Shown piece after piece: positions 16,392 through 26,196 of a stretch of 64,000 nucleotides of DNA. The notes below the pieces were generated by a model. The model worked only from the letters and a program-made list of their open reading frames with translations. It was not told the origin of the DNA and ran no database searches. Both the position numbers and the translations under genes were made by a program. How positions within the stretch are numbered: position 1 is the first letter of the stretch; the number at the start of each line of letters is the position of its first letter. Source of the DNA: Pseudomonas parafulva NBRC 16636 = DSM 17004 (lineage in GTDB: Bacteria; Pseudomonadota; Gammaproteobacteria; Pseudomonadales; Pseudomonadaceae); contig NZ_BBIU01000006.1 in the NCBI RefSeq assembly GCF_000730645.1, positions 186,001-250,000 of the forward strand, in the 5' to 3' direction.

Positions 16392-18428
16392 ATGCCCACC
16401 GGATACGCGGACGGTGTCAAGGTGTACCGCGAAGCGTATGGCCGTGGGCTGAAGCCCGACCCTGAATTGTGGGTGGACGAATGGGCTGACGAGTACATGC
16501 GCATCCCGCGTGATACTGGTGCAGCCGAGCCCGGCAAATACCGCACGGCGCGGACGCCATATGCCCGTGAACCTATGCGCTGCCTATCACCAGCGCATCC
16601 CTGCAAGCGCGTCATAACCATGGTCGCCTCGCAGCTGATGAAAACTCAGATCGCCTTGAACTGGATTGGGGCGCTGATCCATATGTCTCCCTCGAACATC
16701 CTGACGTTACTGCCAAGCCTCGCCCTGGCTAAGCGGGTGTCAGCACGGATCGGGAAGACCATCGCCGCTACGCCAGAGCTGAAAGCGCGAGTGGCGACCT
16801 CCCGTTCACGGGATGCACGTAATACCATGGATACCAAGGAGTTCGAAGGCGGCACGCTGTACGCCACCACTGCTGGCTCGGCCTCCAACCTTGCAGAACT
16901 GGCCGCACGATTCATCTACGGCGACGAGATCGACCGGTGGGACGTTGACGTCGATGAAGAGGGGGACCCAGTTGACCTGGCTGAAACCCGGGGAAGTACC
17001 TTTGGCCGGAATGCCAAGTTCTATTTCTCCAGTTCGCCCACTATCAAAGGTGCATCGCGGATCTCTGACCTGTTTGAGATAAGTGACCAGCGGTACTACT
17101 ACGTCCCGTGCCCGACCTGCGGTCACATGCAGGTATTGGAGTGGGAGAATCTGCTTTATTCAGCCGATTTCCAGACAGTCCACTACAGGTGTTCATCTGG
17201 CGATTGTGATGTGCTGATCGAGGAACACTACAAGGGCGAAATGCTCGCCAAGGGTGAGTGGCGCTCGACCACCCAGGGCGATGGGGAAACGGTTGGTTTC
17301 CACCTCAACGCTCTGTATGCCCCGCTCGGTTGGACTTCATGGGCTGATCTGGCCAAGCAGTTCGAGAAGGCCAAGCGTGCCCAGGACCGGGGTGACCTTG
17401 AACCTATGCAGGTGTTCTACAACACCCGTCTGGCGAAGGTTTGGGACAGCGCGGTCGAGCAGACCAAAGCTGAGGTGCTGCAGGCGAGGGCGCTGCAAGA
17501 GGACTACGTTCTAGGCACCTTGCCAGTTGGGGCACTTGCACTGACCGCCGCCGTTGACGTACAGGCCAACCGCCTGGAACTGATGACAATGGCCTGGGGG
17601 GCCGGGATGGAGCGCTGGGTGGTTGATCACCAGGTTATCCCAGGTGATCCGGCTGATGAGCGTACTTGGGAATTACTGGACGAACGTCTAAAGGTCCGGT
17701 ACCGGCACCCCTGTGGTGTGAGCCTGGGGATCCTGGCCACTGGCATCGACTCCGGCGGTCATCACACGCATGAGGTGTATCAGTTCACCCGCGTGCGGCG
17801 CTGGCGCAACGTGTTCGCGCTCAAGGGCGCGAGTAAACCAGGGCGCCCGGTGATCGCTCAGCGGCCCTCTCAGGTGGATGTCACCTGGAAGGGGCAAACG
17901 GAGCGTAACGGCGCGGAGTTGTGGATTGTCGGTACCGACACGGCCAAGGACTGGATTTACAACCGTTACAGCTTTGAAAAGGGGCCTGGTGCGCTGCACT
18001 TCGCCAAAGACCTGCCGGATGAATTCTTCAAGCAGTGCGTGGCCGAGCGGAAGATCGCCCGCTACGTCAAAGGCTATAAGCGAATCGAGTGGGTAAAAGG
18101 CAAGGCCGACCGCAACGAGGCGCTCGACCTGATGGTGTACAACTTGGCCATGGCCAACTTTCTCGGCCTTCATCGCTACGGTGAGCAGGACTGGGACAGG
18201 CTGCGGCAGGCGCTCGCTCAGGCCAATTTGTTCGAGCAAGGCGAACCGGAGCCAGCCCGGCCCCAGGCCAGCGAGCCTGATGACGACGTGGACAACGAAG
18301 TCCAGTCGCCGGGTTCCGCGCCTGTTCCAGCCGAGCGCAACGATCCCCCACCACCGCCGGCTCCGCGAGCCGCACCCCAATCCATGCAACGCCGCAGCTC
18401 CAGCAGCGGCTATCTCAAGAGACGCTGA
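16392..18428 (+). CDS. Terminase large subunit (GpA family)
   Basis: 678 residues, the packaging motor and nuclease of the lambda GpA family. The ATPase part contains the modified Walker region VASQLMKTQIALNW (about 77-90) and IYGDEIDRWD (about 174-183) as Walker B. A C4 cluster (CPTC with later cysteines, about 239-275) lies in the linker. The nuclease begins at AAVDVQANRLEL, with the metal-binding Asp near 387. The C-terminal 70 residues are Pro-rich and low in complexity. Confidence 0.94.
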   Translation: MPTGYADGVKVYREAYGRGLKPDPELWVDEWADEYMRIPRDTGAAEPGKYRTARTPYAREPMRCLSPAHPCKRVITMVASQLMKTQIALNWIGALIHMSPSNILTLLPSLALAKRVSARIGKTIAATPELKARVATSRSRDARNTMDTKEFEGGTLYATTAGSASNLAELAARFIYGDEIDRWDVDVDEEGDPVDLAETRGSTFGRNAKFYFSSSPTIKGASRISDLFEISDQRYYYVPCPTCGHMQVLEWENLLYSADFQTVHYRCSSGDCDVLIEEHYKGEMLAKGEWRSTTQGDGETVGFHLNALYAPLGWTSWADLAKQFEKAKRAQDRGDLEPMQVFYNTRLAKVWDSAVEQTKAEVLQARALQEDYVLGTLPVGALALTAAVDVQANRLELMTMAWGAGMERWVVDHQVIPGDPADERTWELLDERLKVRYRHPCGVSLGILATGIDSGGHHTHEVYQFTRVRRWRNVFALKGASKPGRPVIAQRPSQVDVTWKGQTERNGAELWIVGTDTAKDWIYNRYSFEKGPGALHFAKDLPDEFFKQCVAERKIARYVKGYKRIEWVKGKADRNEALDLMVYNLAMANFLGLHRYGEQDWDRLRQALAQANLFEQGEPEPARPQASEPDDDVDNEVQSPGSAPVPAERNDPPPPPAPRAAPQSMQRRSSSSGYLKRR

Positions 18429-18429
18429 C

Positions 18430-18636
18430 ATGGCATATACAAAGGCCCACCTCGACGCGGTCGAGCGGGCGATTGCGCGTGGTGAAAAGACCGTTCGGTA
18501 CACCGACCGCACCGTTGAGTACCGCACGGTTGACGAGCTGATCAAGGCTCGTGACCTGATCCGCACTGAGCTAACTGCCGCTGCCGGGCCCCGGTCCCGG
18601 GTGATCCGCATTTATCACGGGGGTAAGGGGCTTTGA
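18430..18636 (+). CDS. Head-tail joining protein gpW
   Basis: 68 residues, the same length as lambda gpW, with the typical N-terminus MAYTKAHLDAVERAIARGE and the YRTVDELIKARDLIRTEL helix. It plugs the portal after DNA packaging. It starts 2 bases after terL and overlaps the portal start. Confidence 0.92.
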   Translation: MAYTKAHLDAVERAIARGEKTVRYTDRTVEYRTVDELIKARDLIRTELTAAAGPRSRVIRIYHGGKGL

Positions 18637-20123
18637 GCGGACGATACCTATCCCTTGGGCGTTCGGGCATTTTGGTGCCTGAGCGTATCAAGGCCAGCTA
18701 TGAAGGCGCTGCCGAGGGGCGGCGTTCATCAGGGTGGGATGCGCCGGACACTGGCGCAAACAGCCTGATCATGCCCGCGTTGAGGAACTTGCGGTCCCGC
18801 TCGCGCAGTGCGGTACGCAATGATCCCTATGCCGCCAACGTCATTGATAAGCGTGTCAGCAACCTGATCGGCACCGGTATCACACCGCACCCGCGATTGC
18901 TGGACAAGACGGTCCGCAAGGCCATGCAGGAATTGTGGGAGGACTGGGTGGATGAAGCTGATGCCGATCAACTTACAGACTTCTACGGCTTGCAGGCACT
19001 CGTAGCGCGTACCGTCGAGCAGTCGGGTGAATGCTTCATCCGCCTGCGCCCGCGCAGACCTGAAGATGGCTACGCGGTACCGTTGCAGCTGCAGTGCCTG
19101 GCACCAGAATTCATCCCCCATGACAAGTTCGAGCTGACCCGTTCCGGCAATGTGATCCGGGCGGGCATCGAATTCAATGGCATGGGCCGTCGAGTGGCGT
19201 ACTGGTGCTACCGCAACCACCCCAGCGATAAATCATCGCTCAATGTGGGCTACAACCAACTGGTACGGATTCCGGCAGAGCAGATGCTGCATGTCTTCGA
19301 GCCTATGGAACCTGGGCAACTGCGCGGTGTGCCGCGCTTGGCGCCAGTCCTCAAGCGGCTGCGCAGCCTGGACAACTTCGATGATGCGGTGCTGTTCAGG
19401 CAGGAAGTGGCCAACCTGTTCGCCGGCTTCGTTCGCAAGCCGGCCCCCGATGGCGCACCTCAACTCGACATGGTCACGGGTGCGCCGGTCAAGCTCGACC
19501 GGGATGCCTTCACGCCTATGGTAGGCCTGGAGCCCGGGACGATGCAGGAGCTGCTCCCTGGGGAGCAGGTCGAGTTCTCGGCCCCCCCTGATGCCGGCAA
19601 CAACTACCCCGACTTCATGCGACAGCAGCTGATGGCTGCAGCCGCCGGCTCGGGACTTCCCTACGAGCTGATGACCGGTGACATGCAGGGCGTGAACGAC
19701 CGGGCAATCCGCGTGGTGCTGAACGAGTTCCGGCGGCGGCTGGAGCAGCTCCAGTTCCAAGTGTACGTCCACCAGCTGTGTCGCCCAGTACGCAAAGCCT
19801 GGTTGGACATGGCCGTGCTCGCCGGGGCATTGGAGCTACCGGACTACTCCCAGCGCCGACGTGAGTATCAGCGTACCCGCTGGGTGCCGCAGGGTTGGGC
19901 CTACATCCACCCGGTTCAAGACGTCCAGTCACGCAGTATGGAAATCGCTGCGGGGTTCGCATCGCGCAGCGAAGTTTGCCTGCGCAACGGGACCGACTCA
20001 GAGGTGGTGGACGAAGAGAACGCCGCCGACATTGCCCGGGCCAAGGCCTTGGGCCTCAACTACAGCAGCCTGCCGGTCATTGAGGATGATCCTGATGAGC
20101 CCGGCCAAAAGGGGAAGACATGA
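18633..20123 (+). CDS. Phage portal protein, lambda family
   Basis: 496 residues forming the dodecameric DNA channel at one head vertex. Family features include RNDPYAANVIDKRVSNLIGTG near residue 65, the conserved GLPYELMTGDMQGVNDRAIR region near 347, and LEQLQFQVYVHQLCRPV. It starts at a TTG whose last two bases overlap the gpW stop (TTGA), which also fits the family N-terminus. Confidence 0.94.
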   Translation: MSGRYLSLGRSGILVPERIKASYEGAAEGRRSSGWDAPDTGANSLIMPALRNLRSRSRSAVRNDPYAANVIDKRVSNLIGTGITPHPRLLDKTVRKAMQELWEDWVDEADADQLTDFYGLQALVARTVEQSGECFIRLRPRRPEDGYAVPLQLQCLAPEFIPHDKFELTRSGNVIRAGIEFNGMGRRVAYWCYRNHPSDKSSLNVGYNQLVRIPAEQMLHVFEPMEPGQLRGVPRLAPVLKRLRSLDNFDDAVLFRQEVANLFAGFVRKPAPDGAPQLDMVTGAPVKLDRDAFTPMVGLEPGTMQELLPGEQVEFSAPPDAGNNYPDFMRQQLMAAAAGSGLPYELMTGDMQGVNDRAIRVVLNEFRRRLEQLQFQVYVHQLCRPVRKAWLDMAVLAGALELPDYSQRRREYQRTRWVPQGWAYIHPVQDVQSRSMEIAAGFASRSEVCLRNGTDSEVVDEENAADIARAKALGLNYSSLPVIEDDPDEPGQKGKT

Positions 20124-21277
20124 AACCGTTGATGCCGTTTCGCATCTTCAATAAGGCGCCCTCGGTGCCGTCAATCGAAGATCAGCATTGGTACAAGATC
20201 ACCGCAGCCGTGAAGGAGGAGGGCGCGGATGGGGCTGAGCCCACCCCCATCGAAGTTTATGTTTATGGCGAGATTGGCGGGTGGGGGATTACCGCCAACC
20301 AATTTATTCAGGACTTGAAAGCGGTTGACGATGGCGTGTCGCCGGTTGTGGTGGCTTTCAACACCAACGGTGGTGACCTTTTTGAAGGGCTTGCCATCCA
20401 CAATGCGCTGAGCCGCCTGGGCGAACGCTGTACGGGCCGAGTCGATGCACTGGCGGCAAGCGCTGGCAGCGTAGCGGTATGCGGCGCACATCGGGTGGTG
20501 ATGGCATCGAACGCAATCCTGATGATCCACAACCCATACACCTGGGCGGGTGGGGATGCAGAGGAATTGCGACGTGTAGCCGATGTGCTCGATCAGGCGT
20601 TCGAAGTGATCATCGCAGCCTACAAGGCCAAAGCACCTGATATCGATGAAGCTGAATTGCGCCGTATGGTCAACGATGAAACCTGGCTCACCGCCCAGGA
20701 GGCGCTCGAACTCGGGCTGGCTGATGAGGTTGGAAATGGCCTTCAGGTACGGGCCTGCCTTGGCCAAGGCAATGCCATGGCACGGTACCGAAATACTCCC
20801 CAGGCGCTACTGGACCAGCTTGCAAGCAGCTTGGAACCACCCACAGACGATCCGGCAACGCCGCTTGAACCCCCAGCGCCAAGTGCCGGTGATGCCACAG
20901 CGCTTGCATTGATGATCACCCAAGCCTGTGCGAAAGCGGGGATCAGCAACCTGGTTGAGCCTCTTATTGCCTCGACAAAACTGACTAATCCGAGCGAGGT
21001 GCAGGCCGCTTTGAATCGCGCCAAGGATGTACACGGGCTCTGCGTAGCAGCTCGGTTGCCAGAGCTTACCGCTGAGTTCGTGATGGCCGGGCTGGAGCCC
21101 GATGCGGTGCGGGCGCGGTTGTTCGAGAAGGTGGTCGGCTCAGGCAAGGGAATCGAGATCGACAACAGCCTCCCCCCGGCCGATGACGAGCCAGAGAAAG
21201 TCAGAGCCCAACTACCCAACCCCTCCAGCATTTGGGCTGCCCGCCGGCAGGCCGCCAACAGAGGAGCACGACCATGA
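20120..21277 (+). CDS. ClpP-like head maturation protease with scaffold-like tail
   Basis: 385 residues. The first 210 form a ClpP/SppA-like serine protease: AFNTNGGD, the nucleophile in ALAASAGSVAV (Ser near 112) and the His in LMIHNPY near 135. The remaining 170 are helical and Pro/Ala-rich, as expected for an internal scaffold region, matching lambda gpC. It overlaps the portal and gpD genes by 4 bases each. Confidence 0.9.
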   Translation: MKPLMPFRIFNKAPSVPSIEDQHWYKITAAVKEEGADGAEPTPIEVYVYGEIGGWGITANQFIQDLKAVDDGVSPVVVAFNTNGGDLFEGLAIHNALSRLGERCTGRVDALAASAGSVAVCGAHRVVMASNAILMIHNPYTWAGGDAEELRRVADVLDQAFEVIIAAYKAKAPDIDEAELRRMVNDETWLTAQEALELGLADEVGNGLQVRACLGQGNAMARYRNTPQALLDQLASSLEPPTDDPATPLEPPAPSAGDATALALMITQACAKAGISNLVEPLIASTKLTNPSEVQAALNRAKDVHGLCVAARLPELTAEFVMAGLEPDAVRARLFEKVVGSGKGIEIDNSLPPADDEPEKVRAQLPNPSSIWAARRQAANRGARP

Positions 21278-21621
21278 GCAGCATCCGACAGGAACCGGTT
21301 CACGCCGGGGAATTCCTGCTTTCCGAAGGACCGGGCAAAATTTCCCGCGAAGCAATCAACGTAGCCGCTGGCTCGGCACTGGTGGCCGGCCAGCTGCTCG
21401 GTCTGGTCACCGCAACCGGTGAATTCACCGCCTACAACCCAGCTGCGGAAGACGGCAGTGAAAAGGCCGTCTGCATTCTCTATTCATCCTTGGGCGAGTC
21501 CGACATTCCCAGGCGCGGCCGCGCAGTGGTTCGCCTTGCCGAGGTGCATGAGGCTCTGCTGACAGGTGTAGACGCGGATGCCGAACAAGCCTTAGCCGCG
21601 CACTTCATCATATTGCGCTGA
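21274..21621 (+). CDS. Head decoration protein gpD
   Basis: 115 residues of the lambda D family, which trims and stabilises the expanded capsid: EFLLSEGPGKISREAINVAA, GQLLGLVTATGEFTAYNPAA and the C-terminal ALAAHFIILR. The ATG at 21274 overlaps the protease stop (ATGA). A terminator follows at once. Confidence 0.9.
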   Translation: MSSIRQEPVHAGEFLLSEGPGKISREAINVAAGSALVAGQLLGLVTATGEFTAYNPAAEDGSEKAVCILYSSLGESDIPRRGRAVVRLAEVHEALLTGVDADAEQALAAHFIILR

Positions 21622-21642
21622 TCCTGTTACGTCATTTCTCTC

Positions 21643-21670
21643 AACCCCGCCTCGAGCGGGGTTCTTACTT
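21643..21670 (+). terminator. Hairpin between gpD and major capsid
   Basis: AACCCCGC and GCGGGGTT form an 8-bp stem around CTCGA, followed by a short T-rich stretch. It may be an attenuator or an RNA-processing site that adjusts capsid gene expression. Confidence 0.65.
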
Positions 21671-21683
21671 TCTGGAGTACCTC

Positions 21684-22679
21684 ATGGCTGACATTGCCAT
21701 TTTTCAAGACGACGCTTTCAGTGTTGCGGCCCTCACCGCAGCTATTAACGATCAGGAATATCTCCCAGGTCGCCTTGCCGCACTTGGTCTGTTTCAAGAG
21801 GAGGGGGTTGCTACCCTGACTGTGCAGATCGAGAAGGACGGTGACACCCTTGCGCTGGTGCCTGCCGGCGAGCGCGGCACTTCCGGCCTGGTAGTCGGGG
21901 GCAGCAAACGGACTCTGATCCCGTTCAACACGGTCCACTTGCCACAGCGCTTTGCTATCAAGGCGGACGAGATCCAGGGTATTCGCGCTTTTGGCAGCCT
22001 GACCGAGCTGCAGGCTGTGCAGGATGTGGTGAACAAACGCCTGGCCAAAGCAAAGCGTCAGCTGGATGCCACCCACGAGTTCCATCGCATGGGGGCAATT
22101 AACGGCAAAGTGCTGGATGCTGACGGTTCCTTGGTGCTGCTGGATATCTTCAAGGTATTTGGTGTGTCCCAGCAGAAGCTGGCGATGGGGCTGAACGATG
22201 CGAATGTGAATGTCCAGGTTCAGTGCGTTGAAGCGCTGGACATGCAAGAAGACGCGCTTGGTAACGTTACCACCACGGGCGCCCGTGCCTTCTGTGGCAA
22301 AAACTACTGGAAGAAGCTGATTGCCCATCAGTCGGTGGTCGAGACTTACAAGGGCAGCCAGCAGGCCGCTGCGTTGCGTGGTGATGGCCGCGAAACGTTC
22401 GACTTCGGTGGCATCAGCTGGGAGCGCTATCGGGGCAAGGTATCGGGTGTTCCGTTTGTGCCTGACGACGAAGCTCGTCTGGTACCAGAAGGTGTCTCAG
22501 ACCTATTCCTGTCTATCTATGCCCCTGCGGACTACATGGAAACGGTCAACACCGAAGGGCTGCCGTATTACAGCAAGATCGAGGAAATGAAGTTCGGCAA
22601 GGGGGTTGAGGGCGAAGCACAGTCCAACCCATTACACATCTGCACCCGCCCGCGTGCTGTCATCCGCCTGACGATCTGA
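21684..22679 (+). CDS. Major capsid protein (gpE family)
   Basis: 331 residues of the lambda gpE class, the HK97-fold shell subunit. Typical segments are LTAAINDQEYLPGRLAALGL, then RAFGSLTELQAVQDVVNKRL and the C-terminal NPLHICTRPRAVIRLTI. It has its own ribosome site (TGGAG) after the upstream hairpin. Confidence 0.94.
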   Translation: MADIAIFQDDAFSVAALTAAINDQEYLPGRLAALGLFQEEGVATLTVQIEKDGDTLALVPAGERGTSGLVVGGSKRTLIPFNTVHLPQRFAIKADEIQGIRAFGSLTELQAVQDVVNKRLAKAKRQLDATHEFHRMGAINGKVLDADGSLVLLDIFKVFGVSQQKLAMGLNDANVNVQVQCVEALDMQEDALGNVTTTGARAFCGKNYWKKLIAHQSVVETYKGSQQAAALRGDGRETFDFGGISWERYRGKVSGVPFVPDDEARLVPEGVSDLFLSIYAPADYMETVNTEGLPYYSKIEEMKFGKGVEGEAQSNPLHICTRPRAVIRLTI

Positions 22680-22681
22680 TC

Positions 22682-22996
22682 ATGGCTTTCCGTGACCTGG
22701 TCGACGACGTGGATGAGGCGATCTTTGACGTGCTGGGCGATCCGGCTGAAATCGATGGTCGTCCGGTTCTCGGGATGTTCTCGGCGCCCTGGTTGCAACC
22801 CAAGCTCGGCCAGATCAGAACAGCGCTTCGCGAGCCGCATCTGGTTATCCGCGTTGGCGACAACGCAGGTGTCGAGGTCAAGCAAAGGGTCGTGATCGAT
22901 CTGCCGGCCGAGGACGGTGGCGGGAAGTACACCATCGCTGGCAGTGAGCCTGGTGGCGATGGACTTGTAACGCTGATCTTGAGGAAAGCGCTATGA
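22682..22996 (+). CDS. Head-tail joining protein (FII-like)
   Basis: 104 residues, resembling the lambda FII/Gifsy-2 head-tail joining family: an N-terminal helix MAFRDLVDDVDEAIFDVLG followed by beta-rich segments (RVVIDLPAEDGGGKYTIAG). It starts 2 bases after the capsid gene and overlaps the next gene by 4 bases. Confidence 0.8.
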   Translation: MAFRDLVDDVDEAIFDVLGDPAEIDGRPVLGMFSAPWLQPKLGQIRTALREPHLVIRVGDNAGVEVKQRVVIDLPAEDGGGKYTIAGSEPGGDGLVTLILRKAL

Positions 22997-23655
22997 GTGT
23001 AGGCAGCTATTTCAAGCAGTCATCCAACAGCGGCTTGATAACACTGCAGTTGGATCCCGCAGGGGTTGATGCATTCGAACAGTTCACCCGGCAATTCCCC
23101 AAAGCCGCTCACGCAGCCCAGCGAAGGGCAATCAACAAGACACTGCGCTGGCTGCGGACGCATATCGCTCGTGCGGTTGGCCAGCAGCAGCGCATCGCTA
23201 TTGCGGCAGTGAGGCAACGGCTCAGGGCGTTTCCTGTGTCGGGAAGCGGTCGCGGCAAGTTGTGGTTTGGTATCAATGCCATCGAGGCCAGCCGGGCGGG
23301 GCGGCCACGTCAAACACGCACAGGCGTGGCAGTGGCGGGCCGTAAATATGAAGGCGCGTTCTTCAAAACGGTATATGGAGGCAAGCCGGATATTTGGATC
23401 CGCACCGCAAGTAAACACTTTGACGCGGATGACTACCCGGATAGCGAGGTATCCGGGCGTGGCGGTCACCGATCAGGATGGATCTCCGAGAACGACAGCC
23501 GCTTCCCGGTGGCCAAGGCCAAGATCTCCCTGGCGGAAGTCCGACCACACTTTGAAGAGTGGACCGGGCGCGCTCATCAGCGTTTGGTGATCGTGATAGA
23601 GCAGGAGTTGAACTTCGAGTTGCAAAAATACTTACGGAGATCCGGCAATGGTTGA
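22993..23655 (+). CDS. Minor tail protein Z-like
   Basis: 220 residues resembling the prophage minor tail protein Z family: FPKAAHAAQRRAINKTLRWL near the start and FFKTVYGGKPDIWIRTASKH in the middle. It is basic, and probably part of the head-tail connector. It overlaps the next gene by 8 bases. Confidence 0.8.
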   Translation: MSVGSYFKQSSNSGLITLQLDPAGVDAFEQFTRQFPKAAHAAQRRAINKTLRWLRTHIARAVGQQQRIAIAAVRQRLRAFPVSGSGRGKLWFGINAIEASRAGRPRQTRTGVAVAGRKYEGAFFKTVYGGKPDIWIRTASKHFDADDYPDSEVSGRGGHRSGWISENDSRFPVAKAKISLAEVRPHFEEWTGRAHQRLVIVIEQELNFELQKYLRRSGNG

Positions 23656-24175
23656 TGATCCTATCCCGCTCGCTCAAGTCTACGCGGCCATGGAAGAGCA
23701 CATCAGGCAGGCCATTCCGGGCCTCCAGTATGTCGGAACCATGCCGAGCGGTATCGAGGTGGTGCCGCCGCCAGCTGTGGTGCTGGAGCTGGCCGGATTT
23801 GAGAATGCCGACAAGGATCCCGGTACCGGTGAGGTTGCGGTAGAAGCTCGATTCGAGGCGCGGGTACTTGTTCCGGGAGAGGAAGAGAACTGCCTGCACG
23901 TTGCGGCGTTCGTTGCGGCCCAGCTGACTGTTCTGTTGCGCATGCAGTCCTGGGGGCTAGCCGTGGAGTTCGCTGAGTTCGTGCGGGCAGAGCGGGACTG
24001 GAGCCGTCCTGAGCTGGACAGCTTCGCCGTATGGGTTGTCGAATGGACGCAGGTTATCTACCTCGGTGAAGAGGAATGGCCCTGGCCCCGAGAGCCCGGC
24101 CCGCTGGTCGTTGCGTTCGATCCCGACACCGGCCCAGGCAATGAGCATCACTACGTCGCGCCGGAGGACCTGTGA
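23648..24175 (+). CDS. Tail terminator-like protein
   Basis: 175 acidic residues. Position (after the Z-like gene, before gpV) and the pattern [13 protein letters not shown] with [11 protein letters not shown] and [15 protein letters not shown] resemble phage tail terminator/connector (gpU-like) proteins. It overlaps the gpV gene by 4 bases. The exact family is uncertain. Confidence 0.65.
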   Translation: MVDDPIPLAQVYAAMEEHIRQAIPGLQYVGTMPSGIEVVPPPAVVLELAGFENADKDPGTGEVAVEARFEARVLVPGEEENCLHVAAFVAAQLTVLLRMQSWGLAVEFAEFVRAERDWSRPELDSFAVWVVEWTQVIYLGEEEWPWPREPGPLVVAFDPDTGPGNEHHYVAPEDL

Positions 24176-24732
24176 GTTACGCGACCGCACAGCACGACCG
24201 CATGTTGTCGTGCCTGGTGATTCCCTGCCGGGTAGTGGCCGTTGATCTGCAAGCCGCCATGGTGCGTGTATCCGACGGCAGCGGCTGGACCAGCGCCTGG
24301 GTCCGCTGGCATGCCCAGGCGGCCGGCAAGGCCCGCCATTGGCGAGCGCCCAGTCTGGACGAGCAGGGCGCGCTTATCAGCCCGAGTGGTGAGCCTGCCC
24401 AGGGCACGTTTATTCCAGGGCTCTATGGCAACGCCGGCGCGCAGCCAGACAACCGTGACCACGTCGAGGTGTGGCGTTTCGATGATGGCGGCTCGCTGGT
24501 CTACGACTGGAAGGCAAAGAGCTACACCATCACGCTCCCAAGCGGCACAGTCACTGTAAAGGTGGCCAGCAGCGAAGTAGTGGTAACCGATAGCGCGATC
24601 ACTGCCAAAGCCGGTGCCATCACACTGACAGGCCCTGTGACGATCAACGGGACGTTGAGCGTAACGGGGGACATCTTAGGTGGTGCACGCATCATCGACA
24701 CTGCCGGCAATACGCCAAACCACAAACACTGA
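24172..24732 (+). CDS. Baseplate assembly/spike protein gpV
   Basis: 186 residues forming the trimeric needle of contractile tails. The OB-like N-terminus ([20 protein letters not shown]) is followed by a repetitive beta-helix ([21 protein letters not shown]) ending in NHKH, an H-x-H tip typical of iron-binding spikes. It starts at a GTG overlapping the previous stop. This is the first gene of the P2-type tail block. Confidence 0.9.
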   Translation: MSYATAQHDRMLSCLVIPCRVVAVDLQAAMVRVSDGSGWTSAWVRWHAQAAGKARHWRAPSLDEQGALISPSGEPAQGTFIPGLYGNAGAQPDNRDHVEVWRFDDGGSLVYDWKAKSYTITLPSGTVTVKVASSEVVVTDSAITAKAGAITLTGPVTINGTLSVTGDILGGARIIDTAGNTPNHKH

Positions 24733-24757
24733 CAGCCCGCTTCTGCGGGCTTTTTTA
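24733..24757 (+). terminator. Hairpin after gpV
   Basis: AGCCCGC and GCGGGCT pair around TTCT and are followed by six Ts, a classic intrinsic terminator or attenuator within the tail operon. Confidence 0.8.
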
Positions 24758-24772
24758 CGTCTGGAGTATTCC

Positions 24773-24982
24773 ATGGGGACGAAGAAAGACAGCGCCGCGC
24801 CCAGTGCGCCGGCGGACATGATCTATTGCGACAAAGCCTATTCACAGCGCTCGCTGTTCTTGCCCAGCGGCCGCGAGCTGGTGGTGGTGTGTGCCCGCCT
24901 GGTGGTGCCGGCCGACGACGACGAGGCGCGCCAGTTTCTCGATGCGCGTGGCGACTTCGAGGCGCTGAGCCAGGAGGGGTAA
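24773..24982 (+). CDS. Small tail-region protein of unknown function
   Basis: 69 residues starting at an ATG with GGAG upstream. YSQRSLFLPSGRELVVVC and the acidic end DDDEARQFLDARGDFEAL recall small proteins found between gpV and the gp25-like gene in Pseudomonas prophages. It is spaced 3 bases from the next gene. Function not known. Confidence 0.7.
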   Translation: MGTKKDSAAPSAPADMIYCDKAYSQRSLFLPSGRELVVVCARLVVPADDDEARQFLDARGDFEALSQEG

Positions 24983-24985
24983 CCC

Positions 24986-25312
24986 ATGATCGGAATGGAC
25001 CGCCGAACGGGTAAGCCGCTGTCGGGCCTGGCCCATCTGCGGCAGTCCATAGAGGACATTCTAACTACGCCACTGGGCTCCCGGCGCATGCGCCCGGAGT
25101 ACGGCAGCACCCTGCGCCGTTACGTCGACCTGCCGGTTAACGAGGGCTGGAAAAGCGCCGTACAGGCTGAGGTGGCCCGCGCCCTGGGGCGGTGGGAGCC
25201 CCGCCTGCAGATGGAGCGGGTGAAGGTTGTGTCGGTCATCGACGGCAAAGTCACCCTGCAGTTATCCGGCAAGTACCTGGGCGACGACGTGGTACTGGAG
25301 GCAAGCGCATGA
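24986..25312 (+). CDS. Baseplate wedge protein (gpW/gp25 family)
   Basis: 108 residues with the family signature: HLRQSIEDILTTPLGSRRMR near the start and GS.LRRYVD just after. It is a baseplate wedge component joining gpJ and the sheath. It overlaps the gpJ gene by 4 bases. Confidence 0.92.
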   Translation: MIGMDRRTGKPLSGLAHLRQSIEDILTTPLGSRRMRPEYGSTLRRYVDLPVNEGWKSAVQAEVARALGRWEPRLQMERVKVVSVIDGKVTLQLSGKYLGDDVVLEASA

Positions 25313-26196
25313 CGATTGACTTAACTGCGCTGCCCGCGCCGGCAGTGCTGGAAACGCTGGACTTCGAAGAGACGTATCAGGGGGAGCTGGCCACCTTCCG
25401 GCAGCTGATGGAGCAGGACGGGCAGGAATGGTCGGCGCCGCTGGAAAGCGACCCGGTCACCAAGCTGATCGAGCTGGGCAGCTATCGGCGCTTGCTCAAC
25501 CGGGCGCGGGTCAATGATGCCGGCAAGGCACTGTTGCTGGCCTATGCCAAGGGCACCGACCTTGACCAACTGGCCGCCAACGTCAACCTGCAGCGCCTGG
25601 TCATCCAGGCCGAGGACTTGACTGCGGTACCGCCGGTGCCGGCGGTGATGGAAGAAGATGACGCGCTGCGCGAGCGGGTGCAGCTGGTCTACGAAGGCCT
25701 GACCACGGCTGGGCCGCGCAACAGCTACATCCTGCACGCGCGCAACGCCTCGGGCCTGGTGGCAGATGCTACGGCCGAAAGCCCGTCGCCGGCGGTGGTG
25801 GTGGTCACTGTGCTGTCGCTGGACGGCACCGGGGCGGCGCCGGCTGAATTGCTCGATACCGTGGCAGCTCAGCTGAACGACGATGACGTGCGGCCGGTGG
25901 CGGACCGGGTCACCGTACAGAGCGCGCAGATTCTGCCGTACAAGGTCAATGCCAAGGTCTACATGGTCAGCAATGGCCCTGAGAATGAGGCGATTCTGGC
26001 CACCTGCCGCGAGCGCCTGCAGGCCTGGGTCAACCCCCGGCGGCGCCTCGGGGTGGAGGTGGCCAGGTCCGGGGTTGACGCTCAGCTGCACATCAACGGG
26101 GTTTCCCGGGTTGAGCTGACTGGGTGGGCAGATATCAAGCCCACCAAGGCGCAGGCGGCCTGGTGCAGTGGAATCAGTGTAGTGCGGGGGACGTGA
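25309..26196 (+). CDS. Baseplate protein gpJ
   Basis: 295 residues of the P2 gpJ/Mu gp47 family. Family segments include ELGSYRRLLNRARVNDAGKA and YEGLTTAGPRNSYILHARNA, followed by the ASGLVADATAESPSPAVVVV beta region. The longer frame from 25192 is not credible because it would run through the gp25-like gene. Confidence 0.92.
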   Translation: MTIDLTALPAPAVLETLDFEETYQGELATFRQLMEQDGQEWSAPLESDPVTKLIELGSYRRLLNRARVNDAGKALLLAYAKGTDLDQLAANVNLQRLVIQAEDLTAVPPVPAVMEEDDALRERVQLVYEGLTTAGPRNSYILHARNASGLVADATAESPSPAVVVVTVLSLDGTGAAPAELLDTVAAQLNDDDVRPVADRVTVQSAQILPYKVNAKVYMVSNGPENEAILATCRERLQAWVNPRRRLGVEVARSGVDAQLHINGVSRVELTGWADIKPTKAQAAWCSGISVVRGT